DNA from: Gonium pectorale
Taxonomy: Eukaryota; Chlorophyta; Chlorophyceae; Chlamydomonadales; Volvocaceae
Length of the DNA: 64,000 nucleotides
Direction of reading: 5' to 3'
NCBI GenBank assembly: GCA_001584585.1
Contig: LSYV01000071.1
Location: 126,701 to 190,700, forward strand
Positions 45,701 to 58,105 of this stretch are shown in pieces; within the stretch, counting starts at the first letter, position 1; each line of letters starts with the position of its first letter. The notes beneath the pieces were generated by a model. The model was not told where the DNA came from, ran no database searches, and saw only the letters and a list, made by a program, of their open reading frames with translations. Position numbers and translations under genes: made by a program.

Positions 45701-47044
45701 CGGACGGCTGGAGCGCCGGACGGCGCAGCAATTGTGATCACTGCTGAGTACAGGGCCATCCAGAGCAATGCATTCATTGCTGGTGTTGCAATTGAATAGA
45801 TGTGTCGAGGAAGTGTGGGTGTGAATCAAACGGTGGGCCGGGCAAGCTCTGGCATTTAAGGAGGCTGGGTCCACACAGGCGCAGATATTGGTCATGTCGT
45901 GTAACGGCTTCACGCGGAGTTCGCGCCGTGTTATCAGGCGTATGTTCAATGCAACTTGCTAGCTCTGAGGCACCGGTATGTCGCGCTTTTGCAATCCCAC
46001 AAGAAAATTACAAGACAGATCGTGACAGGCACAATTCAGGGAATAATAATCATTCTCCCGTAAAAGACATTCCCACAGCAGCGGCGACAGAGCGCAACTG
46101 CACAAACAATGACGGATGAGAGCATAGCGTGCGGCAAGCAGGGCAAGTTGTACACGTCAGCGGTGCCATCTGAACAAGCTCACTGATGCATGCTCTGGCA
46201 CGTGGCGCGTTGGCAGCGCCTCTAACGTGTGTAAATCAAGACTGTAGCCATCAAAAGCACCGTTGCATAATGCGGCCGTCAGTTACTGCAGGAGCAACAG
46301 TGACAACTAGAAAACCGCCACAGATGCAAAGCCTAGGCTGCTGGCATGTGCTCCACTGAACATCGCCTTCCCCTCCAGTGCGCACACCAGCGCCAGGGTC
46401 ATGCAGGCATCTATTACTTCTCACCAAGATGACAGCTCTCCCTGCAATGCACCGAGTCGTCCGGCCCGAGTCCGGAATGAGTCTGTACATGGAGCAAGGT
46501 CCCCGCTAATTGCCCTGCGCTGGCCGGTATGCCTCGCTCAAGGGCTGTGGTGACCCGGTTCGCACGGCGGCGGCCTACCGTCGCCGCACTGACAACAACA
46601 AATACACAAATGCTACTGTACCGATGCAGCAGAATCCAATCGCAGGATCCGCCCGCATTGCTGTTCAACGTAATACATACCGAAGGAGGGAACACCAACA
46701 TCTATCAGAGGCCCAAGATGAGTCCACATACAATCCTGAATCCTTGCCCTGCCCTAAAACGTTTAACAGCTACTGGCAGAAACGCAGTGCACAACCAGAA
46801 GATGCATGCAGCTCAGTGCGTTATTGGCGTCACCACGCGGCATGCAGATGCCGAGCAAGCACCCATACTGCGCATCACTTGCATGCGACAATAGGATTGC
46901 AGGTCACACGTCTAGCTACCCCTACGCCTAGAGTTCTAGCGGGATGCGCCGTGCTGCGCCATGCTATAGCGAACGGCCGGGAGGGCCAGCTTAACTGCCG
47001 TTATTGCGCTGTGACTCCAGATCGGCCCGTGCCAACTGCGCCGC
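45701..47044. other. Intergenic region between the convergent SEL1L/HRD3 and carbonic anhydrase genes
   Basis: 3' UTR sequence of both genes. Contains a TGTAA signal for the plus-strand gene at 45900. No further gene seen. Confidence 0.5.
45900..45904 (+). promoter_or_regulatory. TGTAA-type polyadenylation signal of the SEL1L/HRD3 gene
   Basis: TGTAA 200 bases after the stop codon at 45700, matching the algal consensus and spacing. Confidence 0.45.
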
Positions 47045-50000
47045 CTAGTGCTCCGTGTCGTCGGAGGCCCCGTGGTCCGTCCAGCCCACGTGCTCAGCGA
47101 TGCGGTTGCTCACCTGCAGGGGCGCGCCACAACAAGACACAAGGGCGCGTCATGCATCACGCCCTACGAGCCAAGGAGCCGCCCACATATCTCATACGCT
47201 GCTGCTGCTGCAGCGCGACGCCATCGCACACGTGTTACGACAGTCAGAAAAGAGAAATCCCATGCGAGAGGACCCACCAACGTGCTTGGCAGCCGCAGCA
47301 AAGTGCGTCACCATTGCCACGTATGGGATCTGACTGATACTAGACACCTCTCTGTCCAGATAGTTCCAAATGCTTCTCACACACACTGCTGCTGTCATAC
47401 GGTTGACACGGTAGCCCTTGTGGCTGCGTATTGCGATGACGGGTCGCGATGGAGCTACGGCCGCAGATCTTGCCTGTGGCGAACTATTCTGTTGTGTGGC
47501 TACCCGAAGCAAGCCGCTGCCGTGGTGCGGGTGTTTCGGTTCCGCAACACGGAACATGTAGGGAAGGATAGGGATCCGGAAATATGCTCCGCTTACGTCC
47601 CAGCATTAGGCCCGACCCTCTACCCCCGGTCGCACCTGCATTGTGTTCATGAAGGCGTTCAACGCGTCCACGCGAGCCTGGAAGGACGGCCGTTTCATGT
47701 TGGGGGTTCCTGCGGTGTGCGGCCGGCGGGAGGGGTCTCAACGGTTTATGGCAAAGCAGAGCACTGCAATTTGTACAATGCTTGATTGCGTCCCCGCGCC
47801 ACCGCACACAAGGATAGTAGAAGCCGGGGACCCCTGAACACCGGCTTTTCACGGGGAACCCTCCCCATGCCTTGTGCTATCCCTACACAGGCCTCCCGGC
47901 ATACCACCCTCCGCCGCGAGCTCACCCTGGCCAGGCCGCTCGGGCTCCTCGGCCGGGTCAGCGTCTGTGAAAATCGGATCCAGAATATGATGTAATGGGG
48001 AGAAGTAACCGTGATGGGACTGAGTTTGGGGTTTATGGCGACAACGGGGACGGCGGATTGCGGAGCGAAATCATGCATAGCACCCTTGGCAGTGCTATGC
48101 GTTTATGGCCCAACGTGGGTTGCCAGAAGACGCCAGCTGCGTGAGACACTGCGCCGCACCGGTCTCTGCGCCGCCAGCGCCGCCGCCAGCGGTCGAGCTG
48201 CACTGGCCAGGCCACCATGACCCTCCAGCATATCTTCAGCATGCAAGAATGCCCGGATGCGCGCCCGAGTTGGCCATGCAACGTATGACACACTTACCCG
48301 CGTAGCCGACGTACGAGCTGCTTCGCCTGGCGAACATGGCCTGGTCGTGCAGGTAGTCGTCTGCGGGGAAGCAAGCGGGGCCCCAGGGCGCCTGCCAGGT
48401 TCTCATCCCGACGGACCGCAGGGTGCAGGTGGTCGCACAACGGCAAGGGTCTTCTGAGCAACCCGGGTCCCGCTGGCAGACTTGCGAGGACACCGCCCGC
48501 GCTGCTCACCGCTAGCTGAGATGGGCCCAACAATCTTCCGGATGAGCCCGTTCTTGAGTGAATACACCTTGGATCGGGTGGGGAGGCGTGGATGGCAAAA
48601 CGCCGGCATGCGTCAACAGGCGTACTGACATAACTCACTTTCGCCAACATCACCTACCCATGTTTCGGCCTGTGGGCCCATTCCGCCATATCAAGGAGCC
48701 CAACACGCTCCACAACACCAGCCAACCATCCGAGCCCACTCCGGGGAAGGCTTACTAACCCACGCCCCGCCGTGCCCCACGCACCAGTCCATACACGTGC
48801 AGCGACTGCCCCTTGTCCCAGGCGCTCTGCACTACGGGTGAGGTGCACACGTTGAAGGTCTGGCGGAGCACGTTGAGCTCGCACAGCCTGGCGAGGGGCG
48901 AGGGGGCGGGGAGGTGGGGCACAGGTGGGGGTGAGGCAGGGTCGGGGCGGGGCGGGGTGCGGTCGGCGAAGGGCGGGACCAACGCCATCTCGCCGCGCAG
49001 CAGGGCACCCGCCAAGGTGAAGCATAGACCTGGAGGCGCGACGGAGCTCTACGCAGCAACCACATTGCAGCCACGCACTCTTCTAATGCCTGAAGGTGCA
49101 GGTTGGCAAACAGTGAAACAAAGGTCATACCGTTATAGAACTGACAGTGTAATAGGGTCGATAGTCAACGCGTTCCCCACCTGTCGACCTGCGAGTCCAG
49201 GTCTGGCAGGGCCATCAGCTCCGCCGAGTGCTCGTCACGGCACTGCCGAATGTCTGGGGAGGGAGACAGGGCCAGCGCAAGGGAGGGGCAGAGGGGTTCA
49301 TGAAGGGTGAAAGCGGGGCCGGGAGCTAAAGATGAGCAGCGAATGCAACTCGCAGGCAAGGGGTGGGCAAGGAGCGGGCGAGGCCGCGGAGCATGTGCCG
49401 AAGAGTCCCTTTCGCAGACAGCTGGAGGGCAGGATGCGTGGGTGACGACTCGACACAGCCGAACAGGCCATCGAACACATCGGACAATCCCTCTTCAACG
49501 TACTCCCGCGTTCTCCCGGCCACCAGACCTGCAGAGCATGCCGATGCGCAATGCTAGCGCCCTGAACCTCTGCCCCCGGTCCACCAGCGCACCCGAGATC
49601 CAGCAGTTGACCAGGTTATGCGTCTTGGAGGGCATCTTGATGGCGGCCTTGACCGCACCGCAGCCGTAGTGGCCGCACACGATCACGTTGCGGACCTGGG
49701 CGACGTGGGGCGCACGAGCTGGGTGAGGTGCTGGTTGCGCGTCCCATCTTTGGACGCGGGGCACACCAGAGGTGAGCGGTCAGCTACACAAAGCGGAGTG
49801 CATGTGCGAGGGCCGCTCCGGAGACAACGATGACCGCGTGGAACGGGCCACGGCACCCAGCCAGCCAGCTCCGGTGGGGGATAGCCCTGCGCTGCACGGA
49901 TGCCGCAGCAGCTGCTCGGATTGACAGTCGGCAGAAGTGGCAGTCGCTCATTTGGAAGGACAGCACCGAAGGCCAGCGTTGGCCGGGAGGTGGTAGCACC

Positions 50001-51046
50001 GCCCTGGGACGCGCACACATGCACCCTGTGCGGTGCGGCGCAACCCGCGCCACACAAGAGCCGCTGAACTGAAAGCCTGACGCCATTTACGCCAGCCGAT
50101 AGTCCACCACCGTAATTCCTTTTGCGGTGCAGAGCCGCCTGCTCACTCGCGCCCACAGACGGTCCCCTGCCCGAGCCCCCATCCTTCCTTGCCTTGAGCT
50201 CCTTGACTGCGTACTCGAGGCAGCTCATGCAGTTGACGTCCGTGTGGATGGCCATGTTGCCCACGTTGCGCTGCACAAACACCTCGCCCGGCACCAGGCC
50301 TAGGATGCACGAGGCCTGCGACCGTACGCAGTACACACGCGTAGAGCACCAGGAGCGCAAGGGGCGAGGGTGAGACGATGTTCAGTCATTTGCGGCCTTG
50401 CAATGCATGCATACCGTACGGGCTTTAGTCGCCGCGACCCCCGGGTCCCATTGTGCGCAAGAGCAGGTTCGAGTCATTTCCCTGAGATCGGAGATTTCGG
50501 AGCCAGCTGCAGTCGTGTGGCCGCCCTGTGCCCGAAGCAAGAAACGGCCACGCAGACGGGGACCTGGCCACAAGCCGTACCTTCACGATGTAGGCCCAGG
50601 TCAGGAGCGTGAGGCGCACACCAGCCGAAGCGGCTGCCCGCTCGGCGGGTTCTCAATACCCTCCCCCGCCCTCTCACCGGAACACGTGAGTCGCTGCAGC
50701 CGATCCACAGGTACTCGGGTGACTGCTGCTTGCACAGCCGATTGAAGTACTCCGGGTCCTCTGCAATTCTTGCGGCAGACCAGGCCCTGCGCGGCCCCCA
50801 ACCGAGGCACGTTTGGGAACAGGCCACCCCAGCCCAGAGGCCACAGCCAAGCCAATCCCAGACCCTCGCCCACTTGTTGCGTCCCAGAACTTTGTCCATC
50901 GGATCAGTCTCCATGCGTCGCGGCGAGAACTCAGAGACGGTGCTCTTGGGGCTGTCCACTTCTTCTGTCGGAAAGCTGCTAGACAATGACGAGCTTGATT
51001 TTATGGCAGCTTTTAAACTGGAAGAGCCGTCCTTGCAGGCCTCCAT
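47045..51046 (-). CDS. Beta-carbonic anhydrase, tandem copy A
   Basis: Reversible hydration of CO2 to bicarbonate. Ten exons join in phase: 51046-50874, 50768-50678, 50315-50193, 49695-49593, 49253-49181, 48887-48785, 48567-48510, 48360-48298, 47709-47636 and 47113-47045, giving 309 residues. Beta-class signature: WIGCSDSRVP (Cys82 zinc ligand; Asp84/Arg86 pair), EVFVQRNVGNMAIHTDVNCM, then VIVCGHYGCGAVKAA (His138 and Cys141 zinc ligands), and LCELNVLRQTFNVCTSPVVQ. The N-terminus (MEACKDGSSSLKAAIK) is Ser-rich and acidic, not an obvious transit peptide. The C-terminal extension (YLHDQAMFARRSSSYVGYAG and on to HVGWTDHGASDDTEH) is unusual. Exon 3 ends at a GC donor (AAG/GCAAGG), shared with copy B. 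Confidence 0.9.
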
Positions 51047-51516
51047 GGACCTCAGTGGCAGCCTCGTGCACTAAGGAAGTTTGATGGTTAAATCTTGAAA
51101 GGATGAGTAATAATCAAGTTCGTATGCCATTCTGCTATGTCTAGGCCGGCCTGGCCGGCAGGGACCAGGTACGGCCGATACGTGATTCGGTTGGTCACGT
51201 GCAGCAATGGGACCCAAAGATGCCAATGACTAGCATAGTATTTCAAAGGTTTCTATTTCAGCACGGCTTCCATAAGGTACGGTCGGTAAGGTAGGGTCAC
51301 ACTGGTAGGTAGGTTTGCACAGACCTGCAGTACAATGCAGTACTGTTGCTTGGCGTTGCGTATAGAAGTCGCTCGCAGCGTTCACAGAAGTCAAAGAGTA
51401 CGGGTCGTTGATCGGGTAGTCTGAGCACGCGCGGTCAGTCGGGTTGTGTACTGGGCACGGTCTTGGCGTGTCTTGTTTGGGTTGCGTACCAAAAAATGAG
51501 ACATCTGCACAGAACG

Positions 51517-51560
51517 GTCTTACACACCCGAAGGCACGACGTTTCCGGTCGGGCGGGCGT
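51517..51560 (-). repeat. Dispersed hairpin repeat, copy 7 (fragment)
   Basis: The core ACACACCCGAAGGCACGACG is followed by TTTCCGGTCGGGCGGGCG. Confidence 0.5.
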
Positions 51561-51621
51561 TCATCACACAGCTTTTGTGCGCAGGAAGTAGAGGCCTTTG
51601 ACTGAGGTCCAGCAGAGTGGA

Positions 51622-51649
51622 CTCTAGGGATAACAGGCTGATCTTCCCC
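51622..51649 (+). other. Fragment resembling organellar 23S rRNA domain V
   Basis: CTCTAGGGATAACAGGCTGA followed by TCTTCCCC is the conserved peptidyl-transferase-region sequence of bacterial-type LSU rRNA, in its plastid/mitochondrial form. Similarity is not evident outside about 28 bases. It is probably a tiny organelle-to-nucleus DNA insertion. Confidence 0.45.
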
Positions 51650-52854
51650 CGCACTCAAATGCGCGGCCGAGCCGGACGGATTGGTCAGCAATTGGTCGTG
51701 CACCGAAGGGAGGGGAGGCGTCGTCGCGGAGTTGTACTCAAGTGATCAGCCACGAGTGCACAGCGCTGGGCAAGGCACAATGCTTCTTCTGCCACACCCC
51801 GTGCCCGCATGCCCTGGCGAGGTAGGGAAACCTTCGTCACAGTCTGTCACAGCGGTCACAGTCCTTCACAGTAGAGGTGGCGACCTCATCAAACCCATCC
51901 CAACTTGTTGGCTTGAGCAAGCCAGCGAAAATACGTTACCCGCAATTCGCCACACATAGTACAGTCATTAGTTAGCGGCGCACCCGGCCACCTAAGCAAG
52001 CGCGCTTCTGTCCATGTAACCACGCCACATAGGAAAAGCCCCCAGCAGCGATTGACGCCAGCCGCAGTATTCTCACATATCAAAATGCAGCTACATCAAG
52101 ATTGGAAGGGTGGAACATGCCAACTGCAGCGGTGGCAACGCTCGGCGCTACCACAATGGTGCCGACGTCGGACCCACGTCATTAACACGGCCACCTCACC
52201 GCCGTCGTCCCTCCCCGCTATGCACGAACTATCTTTGGACGAGTGACATAAGGTTCAAGCAACTGCAGAGCGACACTCTGGACACGGCCCGCTTCCATAA
52301 GCCAATGTACTGCACTACTGAACACCACGGCAGCCGCTGCTGCACGAACGCCTACACGTAAGGTACGGCGTGACATGTGTTCACGCGATTCGTGGATCGA
52401 CCAGCATCCTCACCTTCGCGCCAACAGTCTTGAGCGGCTGGGCCCTGTCCGGGCCGCCATCTACCCGTAAACCTATGCTACCGCAGCTGGCGACCGTTCC
52501 CGCGCCGGGGCGCGAGATGTACCGGCGCCCGCATCGCAGATTCTGACATCATAACACATCAACATTTGTGGCGCCTCTCGGACACAATATATTGGGAACA
52601 TTCAATTCCTGGAAGCAACGCCGGCCAAAGAGGCGATCTGGGCTGCAGTGGGCGGGCGCAGCTATGCATTGCAAGCCTTTGCAGGCAACCCCGTCAGCCC
52701 CTTACTTTGTACTTAAGTAATTGTCTTTATCAGTGCACACAGTTCCGCAATTGGCAGTACCTCCCAGCGGAGCAGGCCCAGTGCTATTGCAGCGATGCCG
52801 CGACTCAAACCCCTACCGAACAAACGAAACACGGACGCCACGGGTCGCAGCCGT

Positions 52855-55800
52855 TCAGTGTTCTGCGTCGGCGGCAGCTGCGGCGGCAGCCGCTGCCGCT
52901 GCGGCGGCTCCCGATGATGCAGAGAAGGCAGCCGCCTTGTCCGTCCACCCGACATGCTGGGCGATACGGTTGCTGACCTGCAGGGTGCACGACACGTACG
53001 GCACGGCCCTCGTCTGTCCAACGAAAGGTCGGGTGCATCGCAACCCGAATAGTGACGGAAAGCAGCTTGAACAACCGAGGCAGCCCAGAGCAATCCACAA
53101 GAAATCCGTGCAACAACAACAGCTGTTGCGACCCTATCATGCTGCGTAATGCAAACAGCCACTGGCATCTTCAGATGAGCCTCCCCCTGCGGCCTTGACG
53201 CGCGGGGCCTAGGGACGTCCGCTGGTCAGGTTCTGTCTAGGGCACCCCTTTGTGACCGCCCCGCCCCGCCTCTCCCTCCTCAGCCCAGTCCGCACCTCCA
53301 TGGTGTTGATGTAGGCGTTGAAGGCGTCCATGCGCGCTCGGTACGACTGGCTTGCCGCCGCGCCGTGGGGAATATCTGCGGTCGGTGTTGAAGCCACGGG
53401 CATGGTTCAGCACATCACCCACGCCACCGGCTGGTGGTTGTGACGGTGCTTAGGACGTGCCATGGACGTGCCTCTGCCTTGTGCTAAGAAGGTAACAGAC
53501 CCCGAAACAGCCGTCTACTGATAGGCACGAACAACCCAGCGCATCCCCGCATTTGCCAACCCCTCGAGCCTGCTCCCGCTCACCCCGCGGCATGGCGCCT
53601 TGAGCCGCAGCGATTCAATAGGGGAGAAAGATATGGGCAGGAGCTCGTGTCAGTAGAGAGACACCGAGATAAGAGATACATGGCAAAGTAAGCCCGGCCC
53701 AGCTCGATGCCCTTATGTGGCAACACAGGAGGAAGTCCGTTGAGGTGCCTGGGCCGAGACGTCGGCCATGAAAGCAGGCTCGCGAGCACAGCTGAGCGGC
53801 TCAAAACGTACCCATCCCGTAGGACATGACCCACACCATGCAGCGTACCCGTGCAGCCCACGAACGAGCTGCCCCGCTCCTCGAAAGCCGCCTGGTCGTG
53901 CACGAAGTCACCTGCGGAAGGGATGGCAGTAGCGGTGCACGAGGCATCCGCTCCCTCGGTCTTCGCTCTTGGCTGGGCTGACACAGGCGCCGCCCTCCAG
54001 GCAGCTGCTACGGCAAGACGCGAGGGCATACCAGAGCTGATGGGGGGCGCACGTGACCGTCCGCAGGCAGTTCCGAGGGACTTGACTGGTTCAGAGGGAA
54101 ACGCGCAAGCAGAGGGTATCAGTGTACAGCCCTCGCGCACCATTCTTGGATATTGGCCCCACCAGCTTCTTGATGAGCCCGTCCTTGAGCGAGTACACCT
54201 GGAGGCCGAAGGCAGGCCGGGTCCGGTTAAGACTCGGAGCCGAGCCATCTGGCGGATCCCATCTACCCTACGGGTAACCATCCGGAGCAGCAGCAGCAGC
54301 AGCGACCTCGACCCGGCCACACCCGCCTCTCGCGGGGCGCGGATCAGTTGTGCTGTTGCCCGCCCCTTGCCCCTCCGTGCCCCGCGCACCGCTCCGTAGA
54401 TGTGCAGCGACTGCCCCTTGTCCCAGGCGCTCTGCACTACGGGTGAGGTGCACACGCTGAAGGTCTGGCGGAGCACGTTGAGCTCGCACAGCCTGGCGAG
54501 GGGACACAGCGGGGGGAGGGGCTGGGCCGGGAGATAGGGATCGGAAGCGATGGAGCAGCAACCATGACTCCATGAGCTAGCGATGACTCCTTCGTCAAGG
54601 TCTGGGCGCATGTGGTCTGTAGGTTACGATGCCAAAGGCGCCATCTGCGCATCGGCCCCAGGCCCAGGCTCGTGGGTTCCCACCTGTCGACCTGCGAGTC
54701 CAGGTCTGGCAGGGCCATCAGCTCCTGCCGGTGCTCGTTACGGCACTGCCGAATGTCTGGGGAGGGAGGAAGGGTGCCACAGGTCGCTTACACTGGGGCG
54801 CGGCATGTACACGACGGCGCACATGTGACGGCCGGCTGGCACTCGGCATGGATGACGCTCCCGTACAATGAGGCGCCGACACCAGCGCCGGCTTGGTCGG
54901 CACCCCCGGTCCACCAGCGCACCCGAGATCCAGCAGTTGACCAGGTTATGCGTCTTGGAGGGCATCTTGATGGCGGCCTTGACCGCACCGCAGCCGTAGT
55001 GGCCGCACACGATCACGTTGCGGACCTGGGCAAAGTGGTGTGCAGGGATCCCGAGGATGGGGCGGGATGCACCAGTCAAGATGCATGCATTTTGATCCTA
55101 TAATCGCGTAAACACATACACGCTCGGAGTACAGCCGGCAGTGAGTTCAATTGACCAATGCACAGGGATGGAGGACGCCCGCCTTTAACCCGATCTCGTA
55201 GAAACCAAACCTCGTGGAAACCAAATCCCAAGCGCTGCATTGCACATTCGCTGCGGCGCACTCGTTGCCTATTAGCGCAAGTCCCCATCCTTCCTTGCCT
55301 TGAGCTCCTTGACTGCGTACTCGAGGCAGCTCATGCAGTTGACGTCTGTGTGGGTGGCCATGTTGCCCACGTTGCGCTGCACAAACACCTCGCCCGGCTC
55401 AAGACCCAAGATGGCATTGGCCTGTGTGTCACATGCACAAGCACATGCCCAGGAGGCATGTGTGAGGAACGCGACAATTACAAAGCTTCTATGGTCAGCA
55501 ATCGGCAAACGTGTCATGGTCACCGTACCCAAACCCTCGCAGCCTTCATGCCAAAGCAAAAGCTAACTACGAGCCAAGGTAGCTTGGCAACTACACAGGG
55601 CTGCGGATCAACGTTCCAGTGTTGTGGCTGTAAAGAGGGTTGCCCCTGGTGTGCCCACACGTCCCACCCAGAACGGCTGCCGTCCCTCCGTCCTTGCTAC
55701 AGATGCTGTTTATCGCATCACAGGCACCGTCCTGGCGGCCGCTGCATGCTGGCTGCTGGCGACTTCGAGCTCACCGGCACACGTGAGTCGCTGCAGCCAA

Positions 55801-56141
55801 TCCAGAGGTATTCCGGGGCTTGCTGATTGCACAGGCGGTTGAAGTACTCGGGGTCCTCCGCAATCCTTGCAGCAGACCAGGCCCTGCGCGGCCACCCAAC
55901 CGAGGGTTTCATCGGCACAGGCCAAACCCCAGGGGCCAGAGCCCAGCACGGCTTACTTGTTCTTGAGCAGCAGCTTATCCAGCGGGTCCTCCTCCGTGGT
56001 TATCTTCTTTCTCGCAGCTTCACTGTACGCCCGGGCGGGTGAGTCTGGCGAATCCAACGACTCTAACGACGCAGCGCTATTCAGTCTGAACATGAAATCC
56101 TTGTCCTTGGTGGACGCAGTGTCAGTCTTGCGAGTGTCCAT
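52855..56141 (-). CDS. Beta-carbonic anhydrase, tandem copy B
   Basis: Ten exons parallel those of copy A, join in phase and give 333 residues: 56141-55957, 55865-55775, 55421-55299, 55025-54923, 54756-54684, 54492-54390, 54198-54141, 53911-53849, 53375-53296 and 52977-52855. The active-site set is complete: WIGCSDSRVP (Cys86, Asp88, Arg90) and CGHYGCG (His142, Cys145). The start is the ATG of MDTRKTDTASTKDKDF; the N-terminus differs wholly from copy A and is again not an obvious transit peptide. The C-terminal extension ends VSNRIAQHVGWTDKAAAF plus a 13-Ala run. Exon 3 uses the same GC donor. Exon 4 with its flanks is identical to copy A. The two genes arose by tandem duplication and probably share CO2/bicarbonate handling. 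Confidence 0.9.
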
Positions 56142-58105
56142 GGCCAAGCCGTGCGGCAATTGCGAAGTGAAGCTCCTTTCTGCAATGCCAATTAGAGAAT
56201 GTGTCGCAAGCGCAACTGCGATGTCGGTACAAACACCTTTAGCGAGTTCAGCACCCGGATTCGGGGGGCGCTACGACACTCGGGCCAAGGGCCACCTCCC
56301 GAGACTCACATTTTCACTCGCATGTCAAGCCCGATGCCTAAAACACTCATGCAGCTGCTTGCAAATCCAATTCGGCCTGTGGGCGCCTGAGGCGCGGTAG
56401 TAGGGTTTACGTGAGCGGCTTGCGCCCAAAGGCCTACCACCACCCTATCGTGGTCAGCACGCCCAGCACCGCATCATACTACATGCCAAACAAACCCTAC
56501 AGGGTCTGAGACCCTTTCCTGCAGTCACCTGCAAACTGTGCCGTTCACATCGTCACATCACACGTCACGGGGTTCACATCATTTGATGTGGATTTGATGT
56601 GGCTTTCAGCCAGGGGCGCTACATCAAGCGTGTCGTGGTACGAGCCTCTCCTTTGCTCCCATTCTTGTGGACGAACCTGCGAAGACGCCAGGCCTCTGAG
56701 AACCGAAGGAGCCCAGTGCCGCCCCGTTTCCTAAACCCCACCCACATTCCCATCAATCCCCATCCTTATATTACAGTCCAACCCTGACATCGGTTGCGCC
56801 GGTGTTATGAAAACCGACAGCTGTAAGCTGTGCACAAGCCGCTTGTACGACTACGCACACCCCAGTAGGCATGGAGGGCGATGTTCAGGAGGATGCACCC
56901 ACCGCCGCCCCACTGAGGAGCAAGGCAACGGGGCGGCATAGTTATCGTGTTCATGGTGCAGCGCAAGTCTCAGGCTTTGTACACTGCATGAGGGTCGATC
57001 TGGAGTCTGGCCATGAATACCCATTCACCGCAGCGCATGGCGACTCATCTGGGTAGCAGCGCTGATTTTCTGGGCAGGAGTGGGCATCAAACTTTCCTGA
57101 CCCGCTCAAGAAAGGGAACTGAAACAGGGAAGGCAGACTTTACGGTCATACACACCCGGGGGTGCGATGTTTCCCAGCAGGGCGCCGAGTACAGGGCATG
57201 GAGGGCATGGCGGGCGAGGGAGACGAGCACGACGGTGCACGTCTGCGCCACACGCTCCATCCCAAGTACTCGCTACCTTCCCGCCCCCCTTCGCACACCC
57301 CGTTACTGGTACTGCGGTGAAGTATAGGGCACGCCCATACCCCATACGTGCCGTACGGTGCCGTAAGGATCATTCTTGTTCCAGCGAGTCAAAGTTCACA
57401 CACGCATAACCGTGAATAAATAGACAGTCCCATGTTTGTTGATACCGCCTCAAGCCCTTGTATAGTGCGCCTTCACCGCTTTCCTCGCCTTGTCATACGA
57501 TTGTTGATTGCTAAGCGTTAACAGTAGTACCTTTGAGACAGTGCAAGGGCGTTGAGATTGTCCACTGTAGCTCGTGATGTAGTTTACATGGGCCTTTCTT
57601 TTCGCGGGACCTACATCCAAAGCATGCAGATGCCCGTGGGGTGTCTTCAAGCACATCCCCTGTCCCTGGTCGCGAAGCCACCTGCTGCACATACGTGCAG
57701 GCTGCCAACGTGGCATGCGGGGGCTCTACGCTCGGCGTGGGTGATGCTCCCTCATGCTGGACGCGCGGATATCCTCATGGTGGGGCAGTCGATGTGACCC
57801 AAAGCGCACATGCCACCTCCAACCCCCAACCCCCCGGGGAACATAACATCACCAGCAGCAACGCAGTACTGGACGGCGTTTGGTATTTAGCAAAGACCAC
57901 AGCGGCGCTAGCTCCAGCGCCCAGGTCACGGCAGGGTGTACACCAGGGCACAAGTAAAGGCAGATCGTTCCTAGTGACTACGCTATCACGTACGACCATG
58001 TGCTTCAGGTTGCCCACCCGGCCTATGATACCTGAAAATGCCATTCGTGTGGTCAGGCCGCCGTACTCCATAACGTCCGTCGCCCACATGTTGCGCAGGC
58101 TGATG
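56142..58105. other. Intergenic or repeat region; 5' part of the 58106 gene may lie at its right end
   Basis: No supported exon chain. One dispersed repeat (57105-57200). Short frames around 57640-58060 were tried as 5' exons for the next gene without a consistent phase. Confidence 0.4.
57105..57200 (-). repeat. Dispersed hairpin repeat, copy 8
   Basis: Inverted copy: ACAGGGAAGGCAGACTTTAC, CATACACACCCGGGGGTGCG, TTTCCCAGCAGGGCGCCGAG, in the family order. Confidence 0.6.

Larger units (their letters stand above)
51047..52854. other. Intergenic region between the tandem carbonic anhydrases
   Basis: No gene seen. Contains one fragment of the dispersed hairpin repeat (51517-51560) and a short LSU-rRNA-like segment (51622-51649). 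Confidence 0.5.

Noticed and set aside
47880..47990. Extra exon (DADPAEEPERPGQ) in carbonic anhydrase copy A
   Set aside because: Bounded by plausible splice sites but breaks the phase into the next exon. Skipping it restores the exon structure shared with copy B.
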